Below, one piece after another: positions 36,872 to 47,500 of a stretch of 64,000 nucleotides of DNA (the stretch's first letter is position 1; every line of letters starts with the position of its first letter). Origin of the DNA: Pseudomonas brenneri (GTDB lineage Bacteria; Pseudomonadota; Gammaproteobacteria; Pseudomonadales; Pseudomonadaceae); assembly GCF_007858285.1 (NCBI RefSeq), contig NZ_VFIL01000001.1, positions 372,001 through 436,000 on the forward strand, given 5' to 3'. The notes under the pieces are model-generated. The model had not been told where the DNA came from, ran no database searches, and saw only the letters and a list, made by a program, of their open reading frames with translations. A program made the translations under genes and the position numbers.

Positions 36872-39800
36872 GGCTCAACCGGCTCCAGCGCTTCGGGGGG
36901 CTTGCGCCAGCGACGGCCAAGGCGATCAAAGTACAGGTAGATCACCGGGGTGGTGAACAGCGTGAGGATCTGGCTCAACAGCAGGCCACCGACCATCACC
37001 AGGCCCAGGGGTTGGCGCAACTCGGCACCGGAACCAGTAGCGAGCATCAACGGTACCGCACCGAACAAGGCTGCCAGGGTGGTCATCAGGATCGGCCGGA
37101 AGCGCAGCAGCGCCGCCTGGTAGATCGCGGTCTGCGGGTCCAGGCCCTGGTTGCGTTCGGCGTCGAGGGCGAAGTCGATCATCATGATCGCGTTCTTCTT
37201 GACGATGCCGATCAGCAGAATGATGCCGATGATCGCGATCATTCCCAGGTCATTGCCACTGAGCAGCAACGCCAGCAAGGCCCCCACCGCAGCCGATGGC
37301 AGGGTCGAGAGGATGGTGATCGGGTGGATATAGCTCTCGTACAGCACGCCGAGCACGATGTACATGGTCACCACCGCCGCCAGGATCAGCAACAAGGTGC
37401 TCGATAGCGAGGCTTCGAACGCCTGGGCTGCCCCCTGGAACTGAGTCTGCACGCCGACCGGCATGCCGATGTCCTTCTGCACCTGGTTGATCAGTTCCAC
37501 ACCTTTGCCCAGGGCCACGCCGGGCGCCAGGTTGAACGACATCATCACCGCCGGGAACTGGCCGATATGGGTAATCGCCAGTTGGGCCTGGCGCTGCTCG
37601 ACACGGGCCAGGCTCGACAGGCGAACCTGGCCGCCATCGGTGGTTTTCACATGGATCTGGTTCAGCGCATCAGGCCCCAGGCTTTCGCCGGACTGGGCCT
37701 GCAACACCACGCGATACTGGCTGGCCTGGGTGTAGATCGTGGAAATCTGCCGCTGGCCGAAGGCGTCGTACAAGGCGTCGGTGATATTGGCAACCGAGAC
37801 GCCCAGGCGCGAGGCCGCGTCGCGGTCGATCACCATGTAGACCTGCAAACCCTTGTCCTGCAGGTCGCTGGCCACGTCGGTGAGTTCAGGCAACTGACTC
37901 AGGGCCTGGACCAGTTTGCCGCTCCACAGCGCCAATAGATCGGCATCCGGGGACGACATACTGAATTGATATTGGGTGCGACTGACGCGGTCTTCGATGG
38001 TCAAGTCCTGCACCGGCTGCATGAACAGGCGGATCCCCACCAATTTGTCCAATGCCGGTTGCAGGCGGGCGATCACCTCGACGGCACTCAGGTCCCGCTC
38101 CTTGTGGGGCTTGAGGTTGATCAGCAGGCGACCACTGTTGAGCGTGGCGTTATCACCATCCACACCAATGTAGGACGACAGGCTGTCTACCGCTGGATCT
38201 TCAAGGATGATCTTCGCCAGTTCTTGCTGGCGCTGGCTCATGGCAGCAAAGGAAATCGACTGCGGGGCTTCGGAAATACCCTGGATCACCCCGGTGTCCT
38301 GCACCGGGAAGAAGCCCTTGGGTACCACCATATACAACACCACGGTCAGGCCCAGGGTGGCGACGGCCACCAGCAGGGTCAGCGGCTGGTGCTTGAGCAC
38401 CCACTGCAACTTGCGCCCGTAGGCGGCCACCAGCCAGTCGATCCAGGCGCCGCTGGCTTTGTAGAAGCGGCCCTGTTCCTCTTCCTTCGGTTCGCGCTTG
38501 AGCAGGCGTGCGCACATCATCGGCGTCAGGGTCAGGGACACCACCAAGGAGATGAGGATGGCTACCGCCAGGGTGATGGCAAATTCGCGGAACAGCCGAC
38601 CGACCACATCAGCCATAAACAGCAACGGGATCAAGACCGCGATCAGCGACAAGGTCAGGGAAATCAGGGTAAAGCCAATCTGCTTGGCGCCCTTGAGCGC
38701 GGCGGCCATTGGGGTCTCCCCTTCCTCGATATAGCGGGAGATGTTCTCCAGCATCACGATCGCATCGTCCACCACAAAACCGGTGGCGATGGTCAGGGCC
38801 ATAAGGGTCAGGTTGTTGATGGAGAACCCGGCCAGGTACATCACGCCAAAGGTGCCGATCAAGGACAGCGGCACGGCAATCGACGGGATGATGGTGGCGC
38901 TGAAGCGGCGCAGGAACAGGAACGTCACCATCACCACCAGGGCAATGGCAATCAGCAATTCATGCTGCACATCGGTGACCGAGGCGCGGATGGTCTGGGT
39001 GCGGTCGGTAAGGACTGTCACGTCCAGGCCCGCCGGCAGGTTGTCGGTGATGCTCGGCAGCAGCGCCTTGATGCGATCCACCACCTCGATCACGTTGGCT
39101 CCAGGCTGGCGCTGGATATTGAGCAACACGGCCTGGTTTTCATTGGCCCAGGCGGCAAGGCGCTCGTTCTCGGCGCCATCGACGATTTGTGCGACGTCTT
39201 TCAAGCGCAGCGGTGCACCGTTGCTATAAGCCAGGATCAGTTCGGCGTACTGCTCAGGTGACACCAACTGGTCGTTGGCGTCGAGCATCGAGACTCGGGT
39301 CGGGCCGTCAAAGTTACCCTTGGGCTGGTTGACGTTGGAGGCGGCGATCAGGCTGCGCACGTCCGCCAGGTTCAAGCCATTGGCCGCCAAGGCCTCGGGG
39401 TTGACCTTGATCCGCACCGCCTGGCGTTGGCCACCGGCAATGCTGACCATGCCAACGCCGCTGATCTGCGCGATTTTCTGCGCCATGCGCGTATCGACCA
39501 GGTCATTGAGCTTGGGCAGCAGCATCGTTTTAGACGTGATGGCCAGGGTCAGCACCGGCGTGTCGGCCGGGTTGACCTTGTTGTACACCGGCGGTGCGGG
39601 CAAGTCCGACGGCAACAGGTTGCTGGCCGCGTTGATCGCTGCCTGCACCTGCTGCTCGGCGACGTCCATATTGACGTCGAGGTTGAAGCGCAGGGTCAGC
39701 ACGGAGGCGCCACCGGAACTGGTGGAGGCCATCTGCGTGAGACCGGGCATTTGCCCGAACTGGCGTTCCAGGGGTGCGGTCACCGCGCTGGTCATCACGT

Positions 39801-39969
39801 CCGGGCTCGCGCCGGGGTACAGGGTCATGACACGGATGGTCGGGTAATCCACCTGGGGCAAGGCCGACACCGGCATCAGGCGATAGGCAATCAGGCCGGC
39901 CAGGACAATGGCCAGCATGCTCAGGGTGGTGGCGACGGGCCTGAGGATGAACAGCCGTGACAGGTTCAT
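36868..39969 (-). CDS. muxB: RND multidrug efflux transporter, MuxB/MdtB type
   Basis: 1033 aa RND pump subunit and the partner of MuxC. N-terminus [22 protein letters not shown]4 relay [20 protein letters not shown]-terminal [20 protein letters not shown] and [20 protein letters not shown]. Two different RND proteins in tandem are the hallmark of MdtBC/MuxBC, which in P. aeruginosa contributes to export of novobiocin, aztreonam, macrolides and tetracycline. Overlaps of 4 bp occur with muxA and muxC. Confidence 0.95.
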   Translation of the reverse strand: MNLSRLFILRPVATTLSMLAIVLAGLIAYRLMPVSALPQVDYPTIRVMTLYPGASPDVMTSAVTAPLERQFGQMPGLTQMASTSSGGASVLTLRFNLDVNMDVAEQQVQAAINAASNLLPSDLPAPPVYNKVNPADTPVLTLAITSKTMLLPKLNDLVDTRMAQKIAQISGVGMVSIAGGQRQAVRIKVNPEALAANGLNLADVRSLIAASNVNQPKGNFDGPTRVSMLDANDQLVSPEQYAELILAYSNGAPLRLKDVAQIVDGAENERLAAWANENQAVLLNIQRQPGANVIEVVDRIKALLPSITDNLPAGLDVTVLTDRTQTIRASVTDVQHELLIAIALVVMVTFLFLRRFSATIIPSIAVPLSLIGTFGVMYLAGFSINNLTLMALTIATGFVVDDAIVMLENISRYIEEGETPMAAALKGAKQIGFTLISLTLSLIAVLIPLLFMADVVGRLFREFAITLAVAILISLVVSLTLTPMMCARLLKREPKEEEQGRFYKASGAWIDWLVAAYGRKLQWVLKHQPLTLLVAVATLGLTVVLYMVVPKGFFPVQDTGVIQGISEAPQSISFAAMSQRQQELAKIILEDPAVDSLSSYIGVDGDNATLNSGRLLINLKPHKERDLSAVEVIARLQPALDKLVGIRLFMQPVQDLTIEDRVSRTQYQFSMSSPDADLLALWSGKLVQALSQLPELTDVASDLQDKGLQVYMVIDRDAASRLGVSVANITDALYDAFGQRQISTIYTQASQYRVVLQAQSGESLGPDALNQIHVKTTDGGQVRLSSLARVEQRQAQLAITHIGQFPAVMMSFNLAPGVALGKGVELINQVQKDIGMPVGVQTQFQGAAQAFEASLSSTLLLILAAVVTMYIVLGVLYESYIHPITILSTLPSAAVGALLALLLSGNDLGMIAIIGIILLIGIVKKNAIMMIDFALDAERNQGLDPQTAIYQAALLRFRPILMTTLAALFGAVPLMLATGSGAELRQPLGLVMVGGLLLSQILTLFTTPVIYLYFDRLGRRWRKPPEALEPVEP

Positions 39970-41270
39970 GCGCCGGCCTTTTGCGCCTTGCCAGCATCCG
40001 CCGCCGGGCTGCTTTCGCCTTGTGCTGCGGGTTTGCCCTGCAAATGTTCGGTTGGTGTGGTTGGCACCTGGTTGCTGTCGTTGACCACCTCTACGTCGGT
40101 GCCGTCCTTCAGGCGGTCGGTGCCTTCCAACACCACGCGGTCGCCAGCGGCCAGGCCGTCCTTGACCACGGTGTTCTGGCCATCGGTATCACCAATGACC
40201 AGCGTGCGGATCTTGACCTTCTTGTCACCGTCCAGGGCATAGACAAAGGTGCCATTGGTGCCGAACTGGATCGCGGCCGAGGGGACCAGCACCACGTTTT
40301 TCAGGGTGTCTGCCAGCAGGCGCACGTTGACGAATTGATTGGGGAACAACACCTGGTCCTGGTTATCGAAGCGCGCCTTGAATTTCAAGGTGCCGGTGGC
40401 GACGTCGATCTGGTTGTCCAGGCTCTGCAACACGCCGGTGGCTTGTAGTTGCACATCGCCACGATCCCAGGCCTGCACCGGCAGCTTGTTACCTGTGCGA
40501 TAGCGGGCCAATACGGTTTGCAGGGTATTTTCCGGCAGGGTGAACGCCACGCTGATCGGCTGGGTCTGGGTGATGATTGCCAGGGCGGTGGTGTCGTTGG
40601 CCGCTACCAGGTTGCCGACGTCCAGTTGGCGCAGGCCGACACGGCCGGAGATCGGCGCGCGGATCTGGGTGAACTCAAGGTTGAGCTTGGCGTCATCCAC
40701 CGCGCCCTGGTTGGTCTTGACCGTGCCCTGGTATTGCAGGACCAGCGCAGCGGCGGTGTCCAGGGTCTGTTTGGCGATACTGTCCTGCTCATACAGGCCG
40801 CGATAACGCTCAAGGTCGACCTGGGCGTTTTTCAATTGAGCCTGGTTTTGCAGCAGCGTGCCCTGGGCCTGAAGCAATGCGTTCTGATAGCTGCGCGGGT
40901 CGATTTGCGCCAACAGGTCGCCAGCCTTGACCATTTGGCCCTCTTCAAAGGCTATCTTGACCAGTTCTCCCCCGACCCGGCTGCGCACGTTGATGGTGTT
41001 CAATGCGGTCACGGTACCCAGCGCCTTGTAGTACAGCGGGAAATCCCCCGTCACTGCTGGCGCGACACGTACCGGCACCGCAGCGCCCGAACCACCGAAG
41101 CCGGGACGCATCATCCCCGTCTTGCTGGTCCTGGCTGCCGGGGCGTCTTTCTGGACGGTGCCAGCAGGCCAGAACTTCCAGCACAGGCCGGCGACCACCA
41201 ACAGGACAAGCAAGCCAAACAGCCAGCGGCGGGAATTGCGGGGAGACGATTGCATGGATTGATCAACCAT
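39966..41270 (-). CDS. muxA: RND efflux periplasmic adaptor, MuxA/MdtA type
   Basis: 434 aa membrane-fusion protein with one N-terminal anchor ([20 protein letters not shown]), a barrel-sandwich hybrid with [20 protein letters not shown], a coiled-coil hairpin ([19 protein letters not shown]), the second lipoyl half with [20 protein letters not shown], and a Pro/Ala/Gly-rich C-tail ([17 protein letters not shown]). First gene of the leftward muxABC-opmB operon. The ATG 41270 lacks a strong ribosome site; an internal ATG at 41255 is possible. Confidence 0.93.
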   Translation of the reverse strand: MVDQSMQSSPRNSRRWLFGLLVLLVVAGLCWKFWPAGTVQKDAPAARTSKTGMMRPGFGGSGAAVPVRVAPAVTGDFPLYYKALGTVTALNTINVRSRVGGELVKIAFEEGQMVKAGDLLAQIDPRSYQNALLQAQGTLLQNQAQLKNAQVDLERYRGLYEQDSIAKQTLDTAAALVLQYQGTVKTNQGAVDDAKLNLEFTQIRAPISGRVGLRQLDVGNLVAANDTTALAIITQTQPISVAFTLPENTLQTVLARYRTGNKLPVQAWDRGDVQLQATGVLQSLDNQIDVATGTLKFKARFDNQDQVLFPNQFVNVRLLADTLKNVVLVPSAAIQFGTNGTFVYALDGDKKVKIRTLVIGDTDGQNTVVKDGLAAGDRVVLEGTDRLKDGTDVEVVNDSNQVPTTPTEHLQGKPAAQGESSPAADAGKAQKAGA

Positions 41271-41422
41271 TGGATGCGAGGGCTTCTTCTTTGGGAGGCT
41301 GAAAGATAAGCACTGGAGCGCGTTTAGAGAAGCGCCTTTACCGGCTATTTACCTTCAGGCTTACAAACATTTACTTTTCGACTTAAAACATCAGCAATTT
41401 GGGCTAAACCGCTGAAGCACAA

Positions 41423-41452
41423 ATAAAAACGGCCTGGACTAGGCCAGGCCGC
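41423..41452 (-). terminator. Rho-independent terminator of tpx
   Basis: Read on the minus strand: CGGCCTGG, loop, CCAGGCCG, then TTTTTATTT. It lies about 50 bp beyond the tpx stop codon and separates it from the mux operon promoter region (41271-41420), in which I see no other gene. Confidence 0.85.
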
Positions 41453-41503
41453 AAGCATGCATCATACGGGTTACTGCAAAGCGACAGTAACGCGCAGGAA
41501 CAA

Positions 41504-42004
41504 TTACTTCAGTACGGCCAGGGCCGCTTCGTAGTTTGGTTCTTCAGCGATCTCGCCAACCAGTTCGCTGTGCAGCACTTTATCGTTTTCGTCCAGTACC
41601 ACCACGGCGCGGGCGGTCAAGCCCTTGAGGGCGCCGTCGGCAATGGAGACACCGTAGTCAACGGCAAAATCGGCGCTGCGGAAGTCCGACAGGTTCTTCA
41701 CGTTTTCCAGGCCTTCGGTACCGCAGAAGCGAGCCTGGGCGAATGGCAGGTCGGTGGAGATGCACAGTACAACGGTGTTGTTCAGGTCGTTGGCCTGGGC
41801 GTTGAACTTGCGTACCGAAGTCGCGCAGGTCGGGGTGTCAACGCTTGGGAAGATGTTCAGTACTTTGCGCTTGCCAGCGAAAGTCGCCAGGGTGACGTCC
41901 GACAGATCGCCTGCGGTCAGGGAAAAGTCGAGAGCCTGGGTACCAATTTTCGGCAACTCGCCTTCAACCTGGACCGGGTTGCCTTTGAGAGTGACTTGAG
42001 CCAT
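41504..42004 (-). CDS. tpx: Thiol peroxidase Tpx
   Basis: 166 aa atypical 2-Cys peroxiredoxin that reduces lipid and other hydroperoxides with thioredoxin. Peroxidatic Cys C60 in [15 protein letters not shown] and resolving Cys C94 in [11 protein letters not shown] match E. coli Tpx C61/C95. Length and ends are normal. The ATG has AAGGATT region upstream (GGATTCCGTTC). Monocistronic with its own terminator; divergent to the glycosyltransferase gene. Confidence 0.97.
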   Translation of the reverse strand: MAQVTLKGNPVQVEGELPKIGTQALDFSLTAGDLSDVTLATFAGKRKVLNIFPSVDTPTCATSVRKFNAQANDLNNTVVLCISTDLPFAQARFCGTEGLENVKNLSDFRSADFAVDYGVSIADGALKGLTARAVVVLDENDKVLHSELVGEIAEEPNYEAALAVLK

Positions 42005-42172
42005 GAACGGAATCCTTATGCTGGGTTAGATGAAACAAATTCGAGAGGCCGAAGTTAACCACAAAGTGCGATTGACACCTATGGGCCGCGAGAAAAACTC
42101 ATGTCGGCATCAGGACCGAGGTGCTGTGGTTTAATTACCGCGCTTTTGCCCTGCCCTTGAAGGAATCCACCG

Positions 42173-43465
42173 TTGAAGAATCAGCCTGCCACCCACGTTC
42201 TGGTCATTGGTTATGTCTGGCCGGAGCCGCGCTCCTCGGCTGCGGGCGGGCATATGATGCAGATCCTGGAGAGTTTTCTTACGCAAGGTTGGGAAATTAC
42301 CTTCAGCAGCCCGGCGGCCATTGGCGAACATAAGGCCGACCTCGCGGCACTCGGCATTCGCGAATGCACTATCGAGCTCAATAACAGCAGTTTCGATGAA
42401 TTTATCCACGAACTGGCCCCGGATATCGTGCTGTTCGACCGATTCATGATGGAAGAGCAATTCGGCTGGCGAGTAGAAAAACACTGCCCCGATGCCTTGC
42501 GTGTGCTGGAAACCTCCGATTTGCAGAGCCTGCGCGATGCCCGCCACCAACGCCTGAAGGATTTCCTGAAACACTCGCCACAGGCAGATGACTTCAGCCC
42601 CTTGTTCGCTCCGGCCCTGGAAGAAGAATTCCAGTTGATGGCCGACACTGACCTGGCCAAGCGCGAGATTGCGGCGATCTACCGCTGTGATATCAGCCTG
42701 ATGATTTCCGACGTCGAAATCCAACTGCTCACCGAACACTTCAAGGTGCCTGCCGCCCTGCTCCATTGGTGCCCGCTGATGGTCGACCCGCCTGCCGAAG
42801 CGTTTACACCCTACGACGACCGTGCGCATTTCCTGAGCATCGGCAACTTCCGTCACGCGCCCAACTGGGATGCCGTGCTGTGGATGAAAAACAGTGTCTG
42901 GCCGTTGATTCGCCAGCGCCTGCCCGGTGCTCAACTGCATGTCTATGGCGCTTACACACCACCCAAGGCCACGGCGCTGCACAATCCGGCGCAAGGCTTT
43001 CATGTGATGAACTGGGCCGAGGATGCCCTGCAGGTGATGTCGGCAGCGCGCATCTGCCTGGCGCCCCTGCGCTTTGGCGCAGGAATCAAGGGCAAGCTAG
43101 CGGATGGCATGCTCTGTGGCACGCCCAGTGTCACCACGCCCATCGGCGCCGAAGGCATGGGCGACGAGCAGCCCTGGCCTGGGGCAATCGCCCACAGCGC
43201 GACGGCCCTGGCCGCAGCCGCCGTCGCATTGTACGAAGACCCGCAAGCCTGGACCATGGCCCAGCAACGTGGCCGGGAGCTGCTTGCCCAGCGCTACACC
43301 ACACATATCCATGGGCCTGCACTGGTCGAGCGTTTGCAACACTGTCGTGACGAATTGGCACAGCACCGGCGCAACAACTTTACCGGCAGCATGTTGCGCC
43401 ACCATTTGCACAAAAGTACCCAATACATGGCGCAATGGATCGAGGCGAAAAACCGCGTGCTTTAA
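42173..43465 (+). CDS. Glycosyltransferase, GT-B fold (GT4-like)
   Basis: 430 aa. N-terminal THVLVIGYVWPEPRSSAAGG and the C-terminal half with FLSIGNFRHAPNWDAVLWM, LPGAQLHVYGAYTPPK, and the donor-site stretch CLAPLRFGAGIKGKLADGML are typical of GT4-like enzymes using nucleotide sugars. Acceptor unknown; no other polysaccharide genes are adjacent. The start is TTG 42173 with AAGGA 8 nt upstream; there is no better ATG nearby. It precedes mtlR by 72 bp on the same strand. Confidence 0.88.
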   Translation: MKNQPATHVLVIGYVWPEPRSSAAGGHMMQILESFLTQGWEITFSSPAAIGEHKADLAALGIRECTIELNNSSFDEFIHELAPDIVLFDRFMMEEQFGWRVEKHCPDALRVLETSDLQSLRDARHQRLKDFLKHSPQADDFSPLFAPALEEEFQLMADTDLAKREIAAIYRCDISLMISDVEIQLLTEHFKVPAALLHWCPLMVDPPAEAFTPYDDRAHFLSIGNFRHAPNWDAVLWMKNSVWPLIRQRLPGAQLHVYGAYTPPKATALHNPAQGFHVMNWAEDALQVMSAARICLAPLRFGAGIKGKLADGMLCGTPSVTTPIGAEGMGDEQPWPGAIAHSATALAAAAVALYEDPQAWTMAQQRGRELLAQRYTTHIHGPALVERLQHCRDELAQHRRNNFTGSMLRHHLHKSTQYMAQWIEAKNRVL

Positions 43466-43537
43466 ACACCCATGCTGGCGAGGTGGCACGCAACGGGGCA
43501 TTATCGGCTGTGCAACCACAATAAAAGCGACGTCAGC

Positions 43538-44443
43538 ATGACCCGAGCCGCGCGAATCACTGACCCTTCCTACGAGTTGATGGACGACCACAACGGCCTG
43601 TCCATCATCTATCGCCAGCACGGCTTCCCCTGCCCTCTGGTGCGCTGGCACTTTCACAAGGAGTACGAGCTGCACCTGATTGTTGCCAGTTCCGGCAAGG
43701 TGTTTATCGGCGACTATATCGGCAACTTCTACCCGCAAAGCCTGTTCCTCACCGGCCCCAACCTGCCCCACAACTGGATCAGCCAGGTGGAGGAAGACGA
43801 AGTGGTGCCAAAGCGCGACATGTTGGTGAATTTCACCGATGAATTGCTGGAGGGCGGCAGCCAGATCTTCACTGAACTCAAGAGCCTGGCACCGCTGCTG
43901 GAGCGAGCACAGTACGGCATCGAGTTTCGCTGTAAAAAAACCATCGCCCAGGCCATGACCCTGATGCAGCGTATCGAGGACGCCCAGGGCATGACGCGGC
44001 TGGGGCACTTTTTTATCTTGCTGGAGGCACTCAGTACCTGTGAGGACTACCAGTTGTTATCAGGTGTGACCACGGCGCAACTGGCCGATGAGCACAGCAT
44101 CGACCGTACCAACCGTGCGGTGGACTATATTTTTGCCCACTACGCCCGCGACTTGTCCTTGGAGGAAGTCGCGCACTATCTGGGGATGAAGCCGACCTAC
44201 TTCTCTCGGGTGTTCAAGCAAGCCACCGGGCGCACCTTCGTCGAGTTCGTCAATCGGCTGCGCATCAGCAAGTCCTGCGAGTTGCTGGCCGATGGCGATA
44301 AGGCCGTGACCGATGTGTGCTTTGAGTCAGGCTTCAACAACATTTCCAATTTCAACCGCCGGTTCCAGCAGCTCAAGGGCATGACGCCGTCCCACTACCG
44401 ACGCCTGGCGGTGCAGCGCTTGACGGAGCAGAACCTGGCCTGA
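43538..44443 (+). CDS. mtlR: AraC-family activator of the mannitol operon, MtlR
   Basis: 301 aa. N-terminal cupin-like effector domain (CPLVRWHFHKEYELHLIV, GPNLPHNWIS) and C-terminal double HTH (LSLEEVAHYLGMKPTYFSRV; AVTDVCFESGFNNISNFNRR). In P. fluorescens MtlR activates mtlEFGKDYZ in response to mannitol, arabitol and sorbitol and lies directly upstream of mtlE. Here it is the same gene in the same orientation, but 4.5 kb of accessory DNA separates it from mtlE. ATG 43538 is chosen from protein start context; an upstream ATG at 43472 is less likely. Confidence 0.92.
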   Translation: MTRAARITDPSYELMDDHNGLSIIYRQHGFPCPLVRWHFHKEYELHLIVASSGKVFIGDYIGNFYPQSLFLTGPNLPHNWISQVEEDEVVPKRDMLVNFTDELLEGGSQIFTELKSLAPLLERAQYGIEFRCKKTIAQAMTLMQRIEDAQGMTRLGHFFILLEALSTCEDYQLLSGVTTAQLADEHSIDRTNRAVDYIFAHYARDLSLEEVAHYLGMKPTYFSRVFKQATGRTFVEFVNRLRISKSCELLADGDKAVTDVCFESGFNNISNFNRRFQQLKGMTPSHYRRLAVQRLTEQNLA

Positions 44444-44482
44444 GCGTCCCCAGGGACGGCTAATTCACGACCACTCGTCGCC

Positions 44483-44500
44483 ACTGTCAATGTTGACAGT
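44483..44500 (+). promoter_or_regulatory. Copy 2 of the CTGTYA-N3-YTGACAGT palindrome
   Basis: ACTGTCAATGTTGACAGT, with 8-bp arms that are perfect inverted repeats around 2 bp. It lies 39 bp after mtlR and 67 bp upstream of the 1246-aa Ig-like repeat gene. It shares half-sites and spacing with copies at 7298 and 48731. Probably the operator or activator site of that gene's promoter. Confidence 0.6.
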
Positions 44501-44567
44501 TATGCCCGCCCCCGCCTTGGGTGTGTGATGTCCTTGTCCAGTTTTCCTGCACAAGGAACCCCCCTCG

Positions 44568-47500
44568 ATGAAGAAGCTCACATCATCCCCCAGCACACCT
44601 TATTGCTACGAGCCTGTACTACCAGCCGTTGACGAACTCGAACCGCCCTTCGTCAGCGATGAAGTGCGCCCGTTTCCAGGCGCTACGCTCGGGCTGGGTA
44701 TCCGACAAACCCGGCCCTGGATGACTGTGAATATTCCACGATGGATCTTGTTCGGGCTAGGCGATATATACAAGTTCTACATGGGCAGTGATCGCTTTGC
44801 CATTGCCTCGGATGAGGTCAGGTACGAGGATTTGGACAAGGCGAAAGTGCAGTTGGTAATCCCTCCCGAGTTGATACCAGAGGGGTTGACCTACCCGTGT
44901 TTTTGCGAAGTGATTCGGTCCGGCTCAGGCACCCCCAATACTTCCCCGCGTCAAACCTGGTTCGTCAAACGCACACGTCCAGGGGGTGTCAGTAAAGATC
45001 CTGGGCTGCCATATCACACTGAACTGGTGCTACATCTGCCGCCAGACCTGGTAGGAGGCGTGCTCGACCCCGAGCGTGCAAAGGAAGGGGTGGAGATGAC
45101 GATCAGCCCTTACCCCAACATCACAGCAGGCGACACCGTCCAGGTGTATTGGAACGGCCGTCCGGTGCAACTGACAATTGACGACGAGCATGTCGCCGGT
45201 CTCAAGCCCATTGTCGTGCTGATCCCTGAGTCAATCATCACGCTGGGAGGCAGTGGCGAGGTCACTATTCGCTTTCGGCTCTATGACAAGGTGTTCAACT
45301 TTTCCGGGGAAATCCAGCAATGGTCACAAGCTGTCACGCTGGATACCGACCTGACGCATGGCCTGCTTGAGGCACCGCACTTCGTGGTGAACGGAAACTC
45401 CGTCAGGGAACTGAATCTCGACATCCATGGCGATACAGACTTCGAAGTAGAGGTCGTGATCCCCAGAAGGCTGCCAAATGGGAGCCTGACACCTGCCGGC
45501 GCCTTGATTGTGGTGACATTGACAGGAGCAGACGCACAGGATTTGCCCTTCTACAAGACGCTGCCGGCGTTCCCTGCGCGCATTGGCCTGTCGGCCTCGA
45601 CCTGGGTGGATCGTAAAGACCTTGAGGCCGTGATCAACGGCCACATGCAGATCGAATACACCCTGACAACGTCCACGGGTGTGTTCCTCGCTGCCTCCCG
45701 ACGCCTGAACATCACGGTGTTCGGTACGAAAAACTCAATGCCCCCGATGCACATCGAGCAAGACGAAGGCGGCAACATCGACCCTGAACACCCCTTTATC
45801 AAAGTCATTTTCCCGCGGTACACCCCCTACGACCGCAACTACAATGTGACGCTGCGCATGGAGGCCATACGGCCCGGGGGCGGCCTGGTGTTCTATGAAG
45901 AAACACTATTGGCAGGTGCCGAGCCGCCACCGGAGCGCTATCGCATTGTACACAAGGAAGATTTCGATCGTTTCGTCGGCCTGGGGCCGGTCAGAGTGCT
46001 CTACCTCGTCGACAACGGCATGATGCGGATCATGGTTCCCGGCATTCAGGCGATCCGCAAATCCGATGAATTGGTAGTGACCTTTGGCCCACGCTATGCC
46101 GAGCTGCCAGCGCCGCAGATGCAATATGTCGATGCGTTCAACAATCTGGATCCGGATCGCATAAAGGGAGGCCTGGTCCAGATAACACTGTCGTTCACAC
46201 GTACGTTCCCTGGCGATATTTTCAAGTGGACATTGCTCGGAGCGAACAGCAACGGTAGCGACAGTGGCGAGATACTCCTCAATAGCGGGACGGCAGGCAA
46301 ACCAGTGGTGTTCACGCTCGACCGGGCGTTGTTCGATGCCAATTTGAATAGGGAAATTCGCCTCAGCTATTCGCGGGTGCCAGTAACCGGTGGCAATCCG
46401 CAATACTCAGAGGTGTTGGTCGTCACCGTGGGGCAAGCCCTGGATCTGCTGCGACCAGAGGTGCTGCAAGCCCAGCGTTACCCCGACCAAGTGCCACCCG
46501 AGGCTGTACTGCGCGGCGCAACCATCGCTGTCACCTACCCACAAATGCTCCCCAGCCATCGTATCCGCGCTTGCTGGACCGGTATTCCCGAGATTGGTAC
46601 CTATTGCGACACGAAGGATGGCAACACCTCCAGAACCGTGCACTTCGAGGTTCCGCCAGAGGTCATTGGTGCCAATCTCAATGAATATGGGCGCTATATC
46701 GATGTGCAGTACTTTGTAGTGCTGGGTACACATCAGACGCCGTCGCCGGTACTGAGCCTGTATGTGTTACCACCGGTACTCCCCCTGCCCTACCTCGAAG
46801 GCCATACCAGCAGCGTACTGGACGTCAGCACATTGATCGGTACTGAACGCGCCATGGTCGATCGCTGGAGCTTTATCAATCGCAATCAACGGATGTGGTT
46901 TGAACTGCATGGCACCTATGCCAATGACGCCCCATTCTTTTTTGCGCTCTACAACGGCGACCTGGTGACGTACAACGGTGAACAGATCGGTATCCGGCCA
47001 CAGGCGCCGGTGAGCGAACTGCGCCAACTCAAGGATGGCTCGCAATTGCTCATGCGCTTTGGCGTGACATTTGACCAGACGGTCTATGACACCAATGCCC
47101 TGTGGTTCCCGGAGCGCAGGTATACAGTCCAGGCTATTCCAGCGGAGTTTCCGGTGCCCAGGCTGGTGCAGGCAACGGGTTCCGGCACTGCTGTGACGTT
47201 AACAGCGCTGAGTGCGCAATACGGTGCGACGGTAGAAGTGCCCTACAGCCCAATGTACACCAGCGACATCATCACCCTGGAAGTGAGAGGCACCGATGGA
47301 CCAGGCTCGGCAGAACTGGGGCCAAAAACTGGCGAAATCGATGGAACGGTCAACTTCGATCTGTCAGCGGCACTGATTGCCGCCAATATTGGCAACCGTG
47401 ACACCACCTTTACCGTGAAATATACGGTCCTGCGCACTGGCCAACTCCGTTCGTCAGTCGTGTTGACCGTTACGCTGAAGGCCATCCCATTGGCCGAATT

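Noticed and set aside
37966-39261. 431-codon open frame on the plus strand across muxB, and a 394-codon one across opmB (32430-33614)
   Set aside because: Both lie antisense to RND genes with complete family motifs; the translations are low-complexity His/Gln/Gly-rich and match no recognisable fold.
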